Origin: Lachnospiraceae bacterium UBA7179 | GTDB lineage: Bacteria > Bacillota > Clostridia > Lachnospirales > Lachnospiraceae | Direction of reading: 5' to 3' | Length of the DNA: 19,902 nt | Assembly: GCA_002491195.1 (NCBI GenBank) | Contig: DKVL01000086.1 | Span: 24,248-44,149, forward strand | Part shown: positions 7,771 to 13,547 of the stretch, in pieces | Position numbering within the stretch: the first letter of the stretch is position 1 | How the letters are laid out: every line of letters starts with the position of its first letter | Program-made: the position numbers and the translations under genes | The notes under the pieces: model-generated | The model's database searches: none | What the model was told of the DNA's origin: nothing | The model's input: only the letters and a program-made list of their open reading frames with translations

Positions 7771-8088
7771 TTACTTATTTTTCATTTTGATATCAATATA
7801 AACACCAGCCGGCATCTCCAATCTCTGCAGTGCATCGACTGTCTTTTGTGTCGGTGTGATGATATCGATCAGTCTCTTGTGCGTTCTCTGTTCGAACTGC
7901 TCTCTGGAATCTTTGTACTTGTGAACCGCCCTGAGAATCGTCACTACCTCTTTCTTCGTAGGAAGTGGAACTGGTCCGCTCACCTGTGATCCATTTTTCT
8001 TTACTGTTTCGATTATTTTTTTGGCAGATGCATCAACCAGCTGATGATCATAAGCTTTTAATGTAATTCTCATTACCTGATTTGCCAT
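7771..8088 (-). CDS. rpsJ: Small ribosomal subunit protein S10 (first gene of the operon)
   Basis: The core RITLKAYDHQLVDASAKKIIE, VSGPVPLPTKKEVVTILR and EQRTHKRLIDIITPTQKTVDALQRLEMPAGV identify S10, also known as NusE, which acts in transcription antitermination. The start is placed at ATG 8086-8088 (MANQVMRIT, 105 residues) because GGAGG lies 11 bp upstream. An inner ATG at MRIT would be 26 bp away. The longer frames upstream run through the structured leader and are rejected. This is the first gene after the promoter at 8370-8398. Confidence 0.97.
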   Translation of the reverse strand: MANQVMRITLKAYDHQLVDASAKKIIETVKKNGSQVSGPVPLPTKKEVVTILRAVHKYKDSREQFEQRTHKRLIDIITPTQKTVDALQRLEMPAGVYIDIKMKNK

Positions 8089-8362
8089 AAAAAAAGTCGC
8101 CTCCTTTTCGCACTTTTTATGAATAAGTACGACAAGCGGTGACTGTACACTTCTCCGGGTGTGTCCTGTTGTTTTCTCATCGGCACATATTGCCGACTGC
8201 ATTCTGACACATCGTTTATTCGGATGACCTTATGGTCTGACCTTTGTACAGTGACTTGTCGCCAGTTTCCTAACTTGACATTCGCTCCACGGAAAACCTG
8301 CTCTATGCTTTCTTGATTCACATAAGCAGCAACCTCGCGTTTCATCGCTATCATGTCACAGC
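8089..8362 (-). promoter_or_regulatory. Structured 5' leader of the S10 operon
   Basis: The predicted message has about 270 nt before rpsJ. Long-range pairs are CGACAAG/CTTGTCG (8130-8136 with 8255-8261) and ACTGTAC/GTACAGT (8142-8148 with 8246-8252), stacked across a small internal loop. They enclose TGTGTC/GACACA (8160-8165 with 8206-8211), the hairpin CGGCA-CATAT-TGCCG (8181-8195) and GACC-TTAT-GGTC (8226-8237). A separate 5' hairpin pairs CTGCT-C-TATG with CATA-AGCAG (8298-8307 with 8321-8329). This looks like a multi-branched regulatory leader, plausibly an autoregulatory r-protein site. No intrinsic terminator was found in it. Confidence 0.6.
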
Positions 8363-8369
8363 ACTTAGA

Positions 8370-8398
8370 AGTATATCGTAGCATCTGCGCTTTTGCAA
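8370..8398 (-). promoter_or_regulatory. Sigma-A promoter of the S10-spc operon
   Basis: On the minus strand, TTGCAA (8393-8398) and TATACT (8370-8375) are separated by exactly 17 bp. Just upstream (about 8401-8432) are A-tracts that could act as an UP element, as at strongly expressed ribosomal promoters. Transcription would start near 8363, giving a leader of about 270 nt. Confidence 0.75.
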
Positions 8399-8457
8399 GC
8401 ACTTTTTTTGTTTTTATTGTTTTTTTTTGAATACAATCATTTATCTTATATTATTTC

Positions 8458-8487
8458 TTGAAAAAGGAAATGTTTCTATAGTATACT
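8458..8487 (+). promoter_or_regulatory. Sigma-A promoter of the methyltransferase gene
   Basis: TTGAAA (8458-8463) and TATACT (8482-8487) are spaced by 18 bp on the plus strand. This is divergent from the S10 promoter and about 100 bp before the methyltransferase start. A weaker second candidate is TTGATT (8501-8506) with TATATT (8523-8528), spaced 16 bp. Confidence 0.65.
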
Positions 8488-8588
8488 AATTTCTATGTTG
8501 TTGATTCTAATAGTTACTTTTTTATATTTTATGGAGCTGTAAAGACTACAGTTTCTAAAATTATTAACACGAAAGGATACCTTATATT

Positions 8589-9482
8589 ATGTGGATTTCT
8601 GATAACTGGAAAGATTACGAGGTCATTGACTCCTCCTCCGGCGAAAAACTGGAACGCTGGGGAAATTATATATTAGTGCGTCCGGATCCGCAGGTAATCT
8701 GGAATACAGAAAGGGAAGATTATCGATGGAAAAAGCCAAACGGTCACTATCACAGAAGTTCCAGGGGCGGTGGGGAATGGGAGTTTTTCAAGCTGCCGCA
8801 TGAGTGGGAAGTTGCTTATCATGGACCTGACATGCCAAACCTCACATTTCATCTGAAGCCGTTCAGTTTCAAACACACAGGGCTTTTTCCAGAGCAGGCC
8901 GTGAATTGGGACTGGTTTACTTCTATTATAAAGAGGAAACTAAACAACAATCCAACTCGCGAAATCAAAGTGCTCAATCTGTTTGCCTACACAGGCGGCG
9001 CCACCCTAAGCGCGGCGGCGGCGGGGGCATGTGTGACACACGTCGACGCATCAAAAGGTATGGTAAGCTGGGCGAAAGAGAATGCCGCATCATCCGGGCT
9101 TTCCAACGCACCAATTCGATGGCTTGTCGATGACTGTGTCAAATTTGTGGAGCGTGAGATCCGTCGCAGAAATACATATGATGCCATCATAATGGACCCA
9201 CCTTCGTACGGCAGAGGGCCGAAAGGAGAAATTTGGAAAATCGAAGATTCTGTCTATCCATTGATTGCGCTTACTGCAAAACTTTTATCCGATAAACCAC
9301 TTTTTTTTCTGATCAATTCCTATACCACTGGACTGCAGCCCGCAGTTCTGACTTATATGCTTGAGACTGCGATCGCGTCAAAATTCGGCGGATATGTCCA
9401 CTCATCAGAGATCGGTCTGCCTGTCTCGTCAAACGGACTCATTCTCCCATGCGGCGCAAGCGGGCGCTGGACAGCGGAGTGA
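8589..9482 (+). CDS. Class I SAM-dependent methyltransferase, RlmI-like (COG1092 type)
   Basis: The 297-residue protein has a Rossmann methyltransferase core. Motif I is VLNLFAYTGGATLSAAAAGA (128-147), followed by the acidic residue of HVDAS (151-155). Motif IV is IIMDPPSYGRGPKGE (200-214). HTGLFPEQAVNWDW upstream (96-109) resembles the KTGFFLDQR-like segment of the RlmI/RlmK family, whose characterised members methylate cytosine or guanine in 23S rRNA. No N-terminal PUA domain is apparent; the first 90 residues are a short beta-rich region. An rRNA or other nucleic acid substrate is inferred, not shown. AAAGGA lies about 11 bp before the ATG. It is the only plus-strand gene, divergent from the ribosomal operon. 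Confidence 0.85.
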   Translation: MWISDNWKDYEVIDSSSGEKLERWGNYILVRPDPQVIWNTEREDYRWKKPNGHYHRSSRGGGEWEFFKLPHEWEVAYHGPDMPNLTFHLKPFSFKHTGLFPEQAVNWDWFTSIIKRKLNNNPTREIKVLNLFAYTGGATLSAAAAGACVTHVDASKGMVSWAKENAASSGLSNAPIRWLVDDCVKFVEREIRRRNTYDAIIMDPPSYGRGPKGEIWKIEDSVYPLIALTAKLLSDKPLFFLINSYTTGLQPAVLTYMLETAIASKFGGYVHSSEIGLPVSSNGLILPCGASGRWTAE

Positions 9483-9499
9483 TACAGGTAATCCTGCAC

Positions 9500-9535
9500 G
9501 CAAAAACGACAGTGGTCTGACACACTGTCGTTCCT
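9500..9535 (-). terminator. Hairpin terminator between convergent genes
   Basis: A perfect 10-bp inverted repeat AACGACAGTG/CACTGTCGTT (9505-9514 and 9523-9532) with an 8-nt loop is followed on the minus strand by a run of five T. This suits termination of the leftward Gln/Pro/Tyr-rich protein gene. It may also stop the methyltransferase transcript, but on the plus strand the trailing sequence is only TTCCTGTCT. Confidence 0.7.
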
Positions 9536-9566
9536 GTCTGTATCCTCGGATCATGAGGTACCCTGT

Positions 9567-10010
9567 TTAATAATAGTAGTCTGGAAGCGCTGCAAGGCTT
9601 ATGCCAAATATCACTGACAGAACAATGGCCAGCACGATCGCAATCGCCGTCCATGCCAAGGCTGCCTTGAAATAATTGGACTTGCTCTTCTTGGTGTTGG
9701 AACCAAACGCCCACACAAACATCATAATAATATTTACACAGGGAATGTACATGAGCAGCATTGAAACCATCCAATCTGCAAATGTTACCGGCTCCTCCAT
9801 GTCACTGTCTCCTGACTGATAGGGCTGCTGGTGATAAGGCTGCTGGTATGACTGCTGTGGTTGATATGACTGCTGGTATGGCTGTTGTGGTTGATAAGGC
9901 TGCTGTTGATAGGGCTGCTGGTATGGCTGTTGTGGCTGATAAGGCTGCTGCTGGAACTGTCCCTGCTCACCATTTTGATTGTCTTTGTCAAATAAATTGT
10001 TGTTGTCCAT
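9567..10010 (-). CDS. Gln/Pro/Tyr-rich two-helix membrane protein
   Basis: Residues 17-66 are an almost pure Q-P-Y repeat (QQPYQ-type units), probably disordered. There follow a conserved-looking block FADWMVSMLLMYIPCVNIIMM (78-98) forming one hydrophobic helix, a short basic linker with NTKKSKSNYFKA, and a second helix (117-141). The C-terminus is DYYY. Small proteins of this layout, a low-complexity cytoplasmic head plus two helices, are common in Lachnospiraceae and usually lack a defined function. The start is the ATG at 10008-10010, with GGAGGG about 8 bp upstream; the TTG one codon earlier is not needed. It has its own promoter (10064-10093) and a terminator at 9500-9535, so it is probably monocistronic. 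Confidence 0.8.
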   Translation of the reverse strand: MDNNNLFDKDNQNGEQGQFQQQPYQPQQPYQQPYQQQPYQPQQPYQQSYQPQQSYQQPYHQQPYQSGDSDMEEPVTFADWMVSMLLMYIPCVNIIMMFVWAFGSNTKKSKSNYFKAALAWTAIAIVLAIVLSVIFGISLAALPDYYY

Positions 10011-10063
10011 CAATATCTCCCTCCGATATTTCCTTGATAAATATGAAACGCATCACGGACATA

Positions 10064-10093
10064 ATCATATCACAGGACAATACCTTTGTGCAA
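10064..10093 (-). promoter_or_regulatory. Probable sigma-A promoter of the Gln/Pro/Tyr-rich protein gene
   Basis: On the minus strand TTGCAC (10088-10093) and TATGAT (10064-10069) are spaced by 18 bp. They lie 54 bp before the ATG at 10010. The sequence upstream (10094-10140) is AT-rich. Confidence 0.6.
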
Positions 10094-10142
10094 CAAATAT
10101 TGACAAAAAACTTTTCAAATAACTCAAAAATACACTGCTTTC

Positions 10143-10580
10143 CTATCCTCGTACAAAAATTCTACGCAAAATATTATTTCTATAATAAACCAGTGGCGGT
10201 TCACCCGGGAAAAAATGGAACATCCGGTACAGATAGATTCCCAATGTAGCTGCGCATACAATGCTTAACCACAGGGTTGTGCTTTTAGGACACACGCCCC
10301 TCAGATACCTGTTTATCAAAAACCAGACCAGAAACAGGATCCAGAATGGTGCTGCGGGATTAAGCCGCATCCCTCTCACAAACTGACCGGTCAGAATGTA
10401 AAATACAGCACGCGTCATTCCGCAGCCTGCACAGGGAAAACCTGTGAGGATCAACTGCGGACAGTATGCATGAAAAACACTTCTTGTGGCCACATTATAT
10501 AGGATCAGCGCCAGAATTGCGACCCGAAAATTTTTTACATCTTTCCATATTCTTTCTAAAACTGCCTGTATCTTCCGCAT
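10143..10580 (-). CDS. DUF2752 family membrane protein
   Basis: The 145-residue protein has the DUF2752 signature CP-x7-PCAGCGMTRA (residues 40-57), between a first helix (about 19-35) and two further helices (about 77-93 and 103-120). DUF2752 proteins are small integral membrane proteins of unknown biochemical role, and the paired cysteines are the family mark. The start is set at MRKIQAVLERIW because AGGAGA lies about 11 bp upstream. In-frame ATG 10610 and GTG 10622 give longer products with weaker ribosome binding sites. No clear promoter is seen upstream. Confidence 0.8.
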   Translation of the reverse strand: MRKIQAVLERIWKDVKNFRVAILALILYNVATRSVFHAYCPQLILTGFPCAGCGMTRAVFYILTGQFVRGMRLNPAAPFWILFLVWFLINRYLRGVCPKSTTLWLSIVCAATLGIYLYRMFHFFPGEPPLVYYRNNILRRIFVRG

Positions 10581-10754
10581 CTTAATCGTTTCTCCTGTAC
10601 TATATTCCATTCTAAAAATCACCTGCTAAATCTTCTGCCGTCTGTCACAAGCCAGCGTGTATCTGAATATCCATTTCTGCCATCCGCGTAACAACACGAA
10701 AGAACTGCGGGAAAATAACTGATGCAGATTGCTCAGGGTATTTCTTCGAGAGTG

Positions 10755-10805
10755 CCGCTCCACAATCAGTCGCACAGTAAGGATCTGTAACTGATTGTGG
10801 AGTGG
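10755..10805. repeat. Long inverted repeat (large hairpin), role unknown
   Basis: CTCCACAATCAGT (10758-10770) is perfectly complementary to ACTGATTGTGGAG (10790-10802). Three more flanking pairs are possible, one of them G-T, and an inner ACAG/CTGT (10774-10777 with 10785-10788) can also pair. No T-run follows on either strand, so it is not a standard terminator, although it lies right behind the DUF4153/DUF4173-like gene. It could be a transcript-end stabiliser or a remnant of a small mobile repeat. The rest of the gap (10581-10821) shows no gene I can support. Confidence 0.75.
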
Positions 10806-10821
10806 ACATTTTCCAAAAGAG

Positions 10822-12408
10822 TTAACGTTGATCATTGATCTTGCTGCTTGCATATGCCCTTGAAAAATTAAACGTCCTTACCACTCCCAGGAACTCCTTC
10901 TGCTGCCTTTGGTATCGATCTACCCTGTTATCATAAATACTGTCCTCATCCTGATAGATTTCCTCCGGAAGCGCTGGTACGGCATCGAGAGAGAGTCTCC
11001 TTCTCAGATAATAACTGTCATAATCCTGTTCGTCCCCGCTTGCCATAATATTATAGGAAGCAATCCAATAATCCGGATGTGCAGCCGAAAAGCACAGCCA
11101 GCCTACTGTCAATGTTATGAGAACAAAACGAAAAAGCGAAAACTTTTGATTGTAAGTATATACCAAAACGCCCGTCATGACAACTGCAATCATCACTAAT
11201 CCCCACAACACAAGCAGGCGCAGAAAAGTCAGCTGGTAACTTGCAATATATAAAAGCATTCTGTATGCGCTCGACATGGTCATGACATATGTGCAGACAC
11301 ATATGATCGTCAGAAGCATTCTCAAGAGCCGCGAACTCTCAAAATATGCCAAAGTACACAACACCAGCATGATATTAAAGAGACAAACAAATACCAGTTC
11401 AAAAAATCCATGTCTTGCGTAGGAAGAATATGTGTAACCTTCCGGCAGTTTTCCAAGAAACAGGCTGACAAACTGTATGCCCGAAAACACTACATACATC
11501 ACGCACATCACACCGTTCACAGTCACTGCGATATAGGAATCCCAGTTCGTTTTCTCTGTTCTTGCAGCATTGTCTATTTTCTCGATATTCTGCGGCGCCA
11601 TATTATAGGCAAAAAGACCATAGCACATCACAAATACCACCATGATCAGCAATGTGATCCTGACAAAATCTCCGACCGCATCAATGTCAACAGAAAAAGT
11701 GAATATATCATGCAACAGTATGCGAAATACCTCATCCGCACTCGCCAGCAGTATCCCGATCAACATCGCCATCGGGATTACGATCAGCAGTCCGATTCCC
11801 ACTGACTTTGCAAGGCGCCCGCGCGCAGCGTTCTTCTCATTATTTTCACTGTTGCAGTGTCTCAGCTGCCAGCACGCGATCCCATCATAAACTGGTGCAA
11901 TCGTGCTGGCGATCCCGCCAAGGAGCATTGTCATGCCGCCCTTGATATACGCAGTCACACTCCAGCCGGTCAGGTCATGCCAGCACTGCAGAAGCAGCAC
12001 GCCAAACAGCACCAACATCAACAGTTTATTAAAAAATATTAAGACTCCGGAGTCCGTCGCACAATTCAGGCTTCCCGCTATCACAATCGAAAGCATCAGG
12101 AAGATTTTGCTAATATGCGCTTTCGTCTTCTCTTTCTTCCCGTCTGCGGAGCTGTTCTCTGACTTTCTGATAAAGTAACCAAAAAACAAGAGGGTTCCGC
12201 CCACGAAAAAAGGGTAGGTGATGCCTGATGTATTGCGGTACAAACAAAATGTATAGAACAGCGCATACAGAAAACTGCCTATTCCAAACATTTGAAATCG
12301 TTTTACTTTTTTCTTCCTGTCATTCGTCTTCGCCTCTTGTGCGGACAGATTGACCTGCGGCATCGTGATCAATACCTGCTGGTTTGTCGTGATCATATTG
12401 TTATCCAT
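10822..12408 (-). CDS. Large polytopic membrane protein, DUF4153/DUF4173-like
   Basis: The 528-residue protein has about a dozen hydrophobic helices. Its C-terminal tail (SYYLRRRLSLDAVPALPEE, after HPDYWIASYNI) matches the pattern near the end of DUF4153/DUF4173 proteins, where a short conserved D-Y-x-L...LS-x-DAVPAL segment follows the last helix. The N-terminus (about 45 residues) is polar and basic. The biochemical role of the family is not known to me. The start MDNNMITTNQQ is chosen because AGGAGG lies 6 bp upstream, inside the last codons of the HTH gene. Only one base separates the two genes, so they are co-expressed. It is likely controlled by that regulator. Confidence 0.75.
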   Translation of the reverse strand: MDNNMITTNQQVLITMPQVNLSAQEAKTNDRKKKVKRFQMFGIGSFLYALFYTFCLYRNTSGITYPFFVGGTLLFFGYFIRKSENSSADGKKEKTKAHISKIFLMLSIVIAGSLNCATDSGVLIFFNKLLMLVLFGVLLLQCWHDLTGWSVTAYIKGGMTMLLGGIASTIAPVYDGIACWQLRHCNSENNEKNAARGRLAKSVGIGLLIVIPMAMLIGILLASADEVFRILLHDIFTFSVDIDAVGDFVRITLLIMVVFVMCYGLFAYNMAPQNIEKIDNAARTEKTNWDSYIAVTVNGVMCVMYVVFSGIQFVSLFLGKLPEGYTYSSYARHGFFELVFVCLFNIMLVLCTLAYFESSRLLRMLLTIICVCTYVMTMSSAYRMLLYIASYQLTFLRLLVLWGLVMIAVVMTGVLVYTYNQKFSLFRFVLITLTVGWLCFSAAHPDYWIASYNIMASGDEQDYDSYYLRRRLSLDAVPALPEEIYQDEDSIYDNRVDRYQRQQKEFLGVVRTFNFSRAYASSKINDQR

Positions 12409-12409
12409 T

Positions 12410-12634
12410 TTAATCCTCCTCCAATCTTTCAGTCCCCACATATTCCAGAATGTCTCCCGGCTGACACTGCAGCGCTTTACAGATCGCGTCAAGTGTCGAC
12501 AGCCGCACTGCCTTTGCCTTGTTATTTTTTAAGATCGACAGGTTTGCAAGTGTGATGTCCACTTCCTTTGCAAGCTCTGTGAGCCCGACCTTTCTCTTTG
12601 CCATCATCACATCAAGATTTATTATTATCGCCAT
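12410..12634 (-). CDS. Small XRE/YozG-like helix-turn-helix regulator
   Basis: The 74-residue protein is almost entirely one HTH domain. Residues 10-30 (MMAKRKVGLTELAKEVDITLA) form the first helices, NLSILKNNKAKAVRLSTLDAICKAL carries the recognition helix and following helix, and QCQPGDILEYV is the typical end of the HTH_26/YozG-type family. This type is regularly found next to DUF2975 membrane proteins, as it is here. It may act on the palindrome at 13403-13422 or nearby DNA; that is an inference. The start has only a weak AAAGG upstream. It is directly followed by the large membrane protein gene. Confidence 0.88.
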   Translation of the reverse strand: MAIIINLDVMMAKRKVGLTELAKEVDITLANLSILKNNKAKAVRLSTLDAICKALQCQPGDILEYVGTERLEED

Positions 12635-12769
12635 CGCTATCTTGCCTTTCTTTCCTAACCTATTTTATAGAATGCTCCTATTCTTCACGGCACTTCCAGG
12701 CCATATCGCCAATCTCCGTTTTGCCGTATGACTAAGAATCTGTTCGAAAATCACCTATCTGTCCTTACT

Positions 12770-12816
12770 TGTCAAAAAGCCCCGCCGCATTCTGCTGCAC
12801 CTGCGTTTTTTTGACA
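12770..12816. repeat. Inverted repeat TGTCAAAAA/TTTTTGACA in the DUF2975-HTH gap
   Basis: Nine-base arms at 12770-12778 and 12808-12816 are perfectly complementary, with a partly pairing GC-rich middle. They lie in the 205-bp gap between the DUF2975 and HTH genes. The arms could bind a dimeric regulator or form a hairpin in the transcript. The same stretch can be read as an 18-codon frame, discussed in the findings. Nothing else is recognisable in the gap (12635-12839). Confidence 0.5.
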
Positions 12817-12839
12817 TACATCCTCAAAGAGAACAGTCT

Positions 12840-13301
12840 TCAAATCGTCAGGTCATTTTCCAGCTTGTATTCCACTGCCTTGTCAAACACGAAAGCAAGT
12901 ACTTTGCTAAACAGGCCTGCGATGACGAACACAAGCACGAGCACCAGCATGGCAATCGTCATGTAGAGCACTGTCCGCAGCAGACAGATCACTGCGATCA
13001 TGAAGCTGTAGGTTCCCATTCTATGCAGGCTGACTACATTTTCCTTCACAAAGCAGTCATCCTTCAGGACGGTTCTGAACATTTTGCGCAGTTCGCCGAG
13101 GATCAATACCGCCAGTATGCCCAGCACGAAATAGATCACGATAATCTCCATGTAGCGCCCTTCAAAATCGTGGAAGTCAAAAAACTCCACTACTTTCTGC
13201 AGCAGCCCCGGAAAAGGGAGCAGTACCGTCACAATAATCCCTGCAAAATACATAAAATCCAACAGGTATTTCGTAAAAATAGTCACCGTTTCTTTTTTCA
13301 T
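12840..13301 (-). CDS. DUF2975 family four-helix membrane protein
   Basis: The 153-residue protein has four hydrophobic helices (about 12-34, 51-70, 97-117 and 118-139). The family marks are DDCFVKENVVSLHRMG (81-96) between helices 2 and 3, and the end EYKLENDLTI. DUF2975 proteins usually accompany a small YozG-like regulator, which is the next gene. The function is unknown; a sensing or anti-regulator role for the membrane partner is an inference. The start at 13301 (MKKETVTIF) has GGAAAG upstream; a longer frame to 13367 would overlap the promoter. It is driven by the promoter at 13358-13386. Confidence 0.88.
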   Translation of the reverse strand: MKKETVTIFTKYLLDFMYFAGIIVTVLLPFPGLLQKVVEFFDFHDFEGRYMEIIVIYFVLGILAVLILGELRKMFRTVLKDDCFVKENVVSLHRMGTYSFMIAVICLLRTVLYMTIAMLVLVLVFVIAGLFSKVLAFVFDKAVEYKLENDLTI

Positions 13302-13357
13302 TCTCTTTCCATCCCTCTCATTTCTTAGAAATGTTTTCCAGAAAATTCTGTATTTCC

Positions 13358-13386
13358 ATACTAGCACAGCATTAATCGAAATGCAA
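13358..13386 (-). promoter_or_regulatory. Sigma-A promoter of the DUF2975-HTH-membrane protein group
   Basis: On the minus strand TTGCAT (13381-13386) and TAGTAT (13358-13363) are separated by 17 bp. TGTGC directly before the -10 gives an extended, TG-like context. The predicted start is about 50 bp before the DUF2975 ATG. Confidence 0.7.
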
Positions 13387-13402
13387 CAATTTTTTATCGT
13401 TT

Positions 13403-13422
13403 TTCAATAAATATTTATTGAA
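13403..13422. promoter_or_regulatory. Perfect 20-bp palindrome upstream of the DUF2975 promoter
   Basis: TTCAATAAATATTTATTGAA is exactly self-complementary. It ends 16 bp upstream of the -35 box, so it sits near -55 relative to the predicted start. That position would suit an operator for a dimeric activator or repressor. The YozG-like regulator encoded in the group is one candidate. The AT-rich content means a chance palindrome cannot be excluded. Confidence 0.5.
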
Positions 13423-13429
13423 TTTGAGT

Positions 13430-13471
13430 ATAATAAAAAGACCATTACCCAAGCAAAGGCAACAGTCTTTT
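13430..13471 (-). terminator. Rho-independent terminator of the chaperone operon
   Basis: On the minus strand AAAAGAC (13465-13471) pairs with GTCTTTT (13436-13442). The stem extends inward through TGTTGCC with GGTAATG (three G-U pairs) to about 14 bp with a short loop, and TTTTTATT follows. It lies about 80 bp behind the J-domain protein stop, so it should end the whole leftward operon. Confidence 0.85.
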
Positions 13472-13547
13472 CAGAACAGTCTTATCATTGAACATAGAGA
13501 ACTTCTCACTTCGCCACCGAAAGCAAAGCTGCAATATCTCATCTCTT

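Noticed and set aside
8073..8402. A 109-codon minus-strand frame covering the S10 leader
   Set aside because: It overlaps the rpsJ start and the promoter, has no ribosome binding site at its candidate starts, and the same bases form long complementary helices, which explains the region better as leader RNA.
10626..10853. A 75-codon minus-strand frame behind the DUF4153/DUF4173-like gene
   Set aside because: It runs through both arms of the long hairpin, overlaps the end of the upstream gene, has no recognisable domain and no convincing ribosome binding site.
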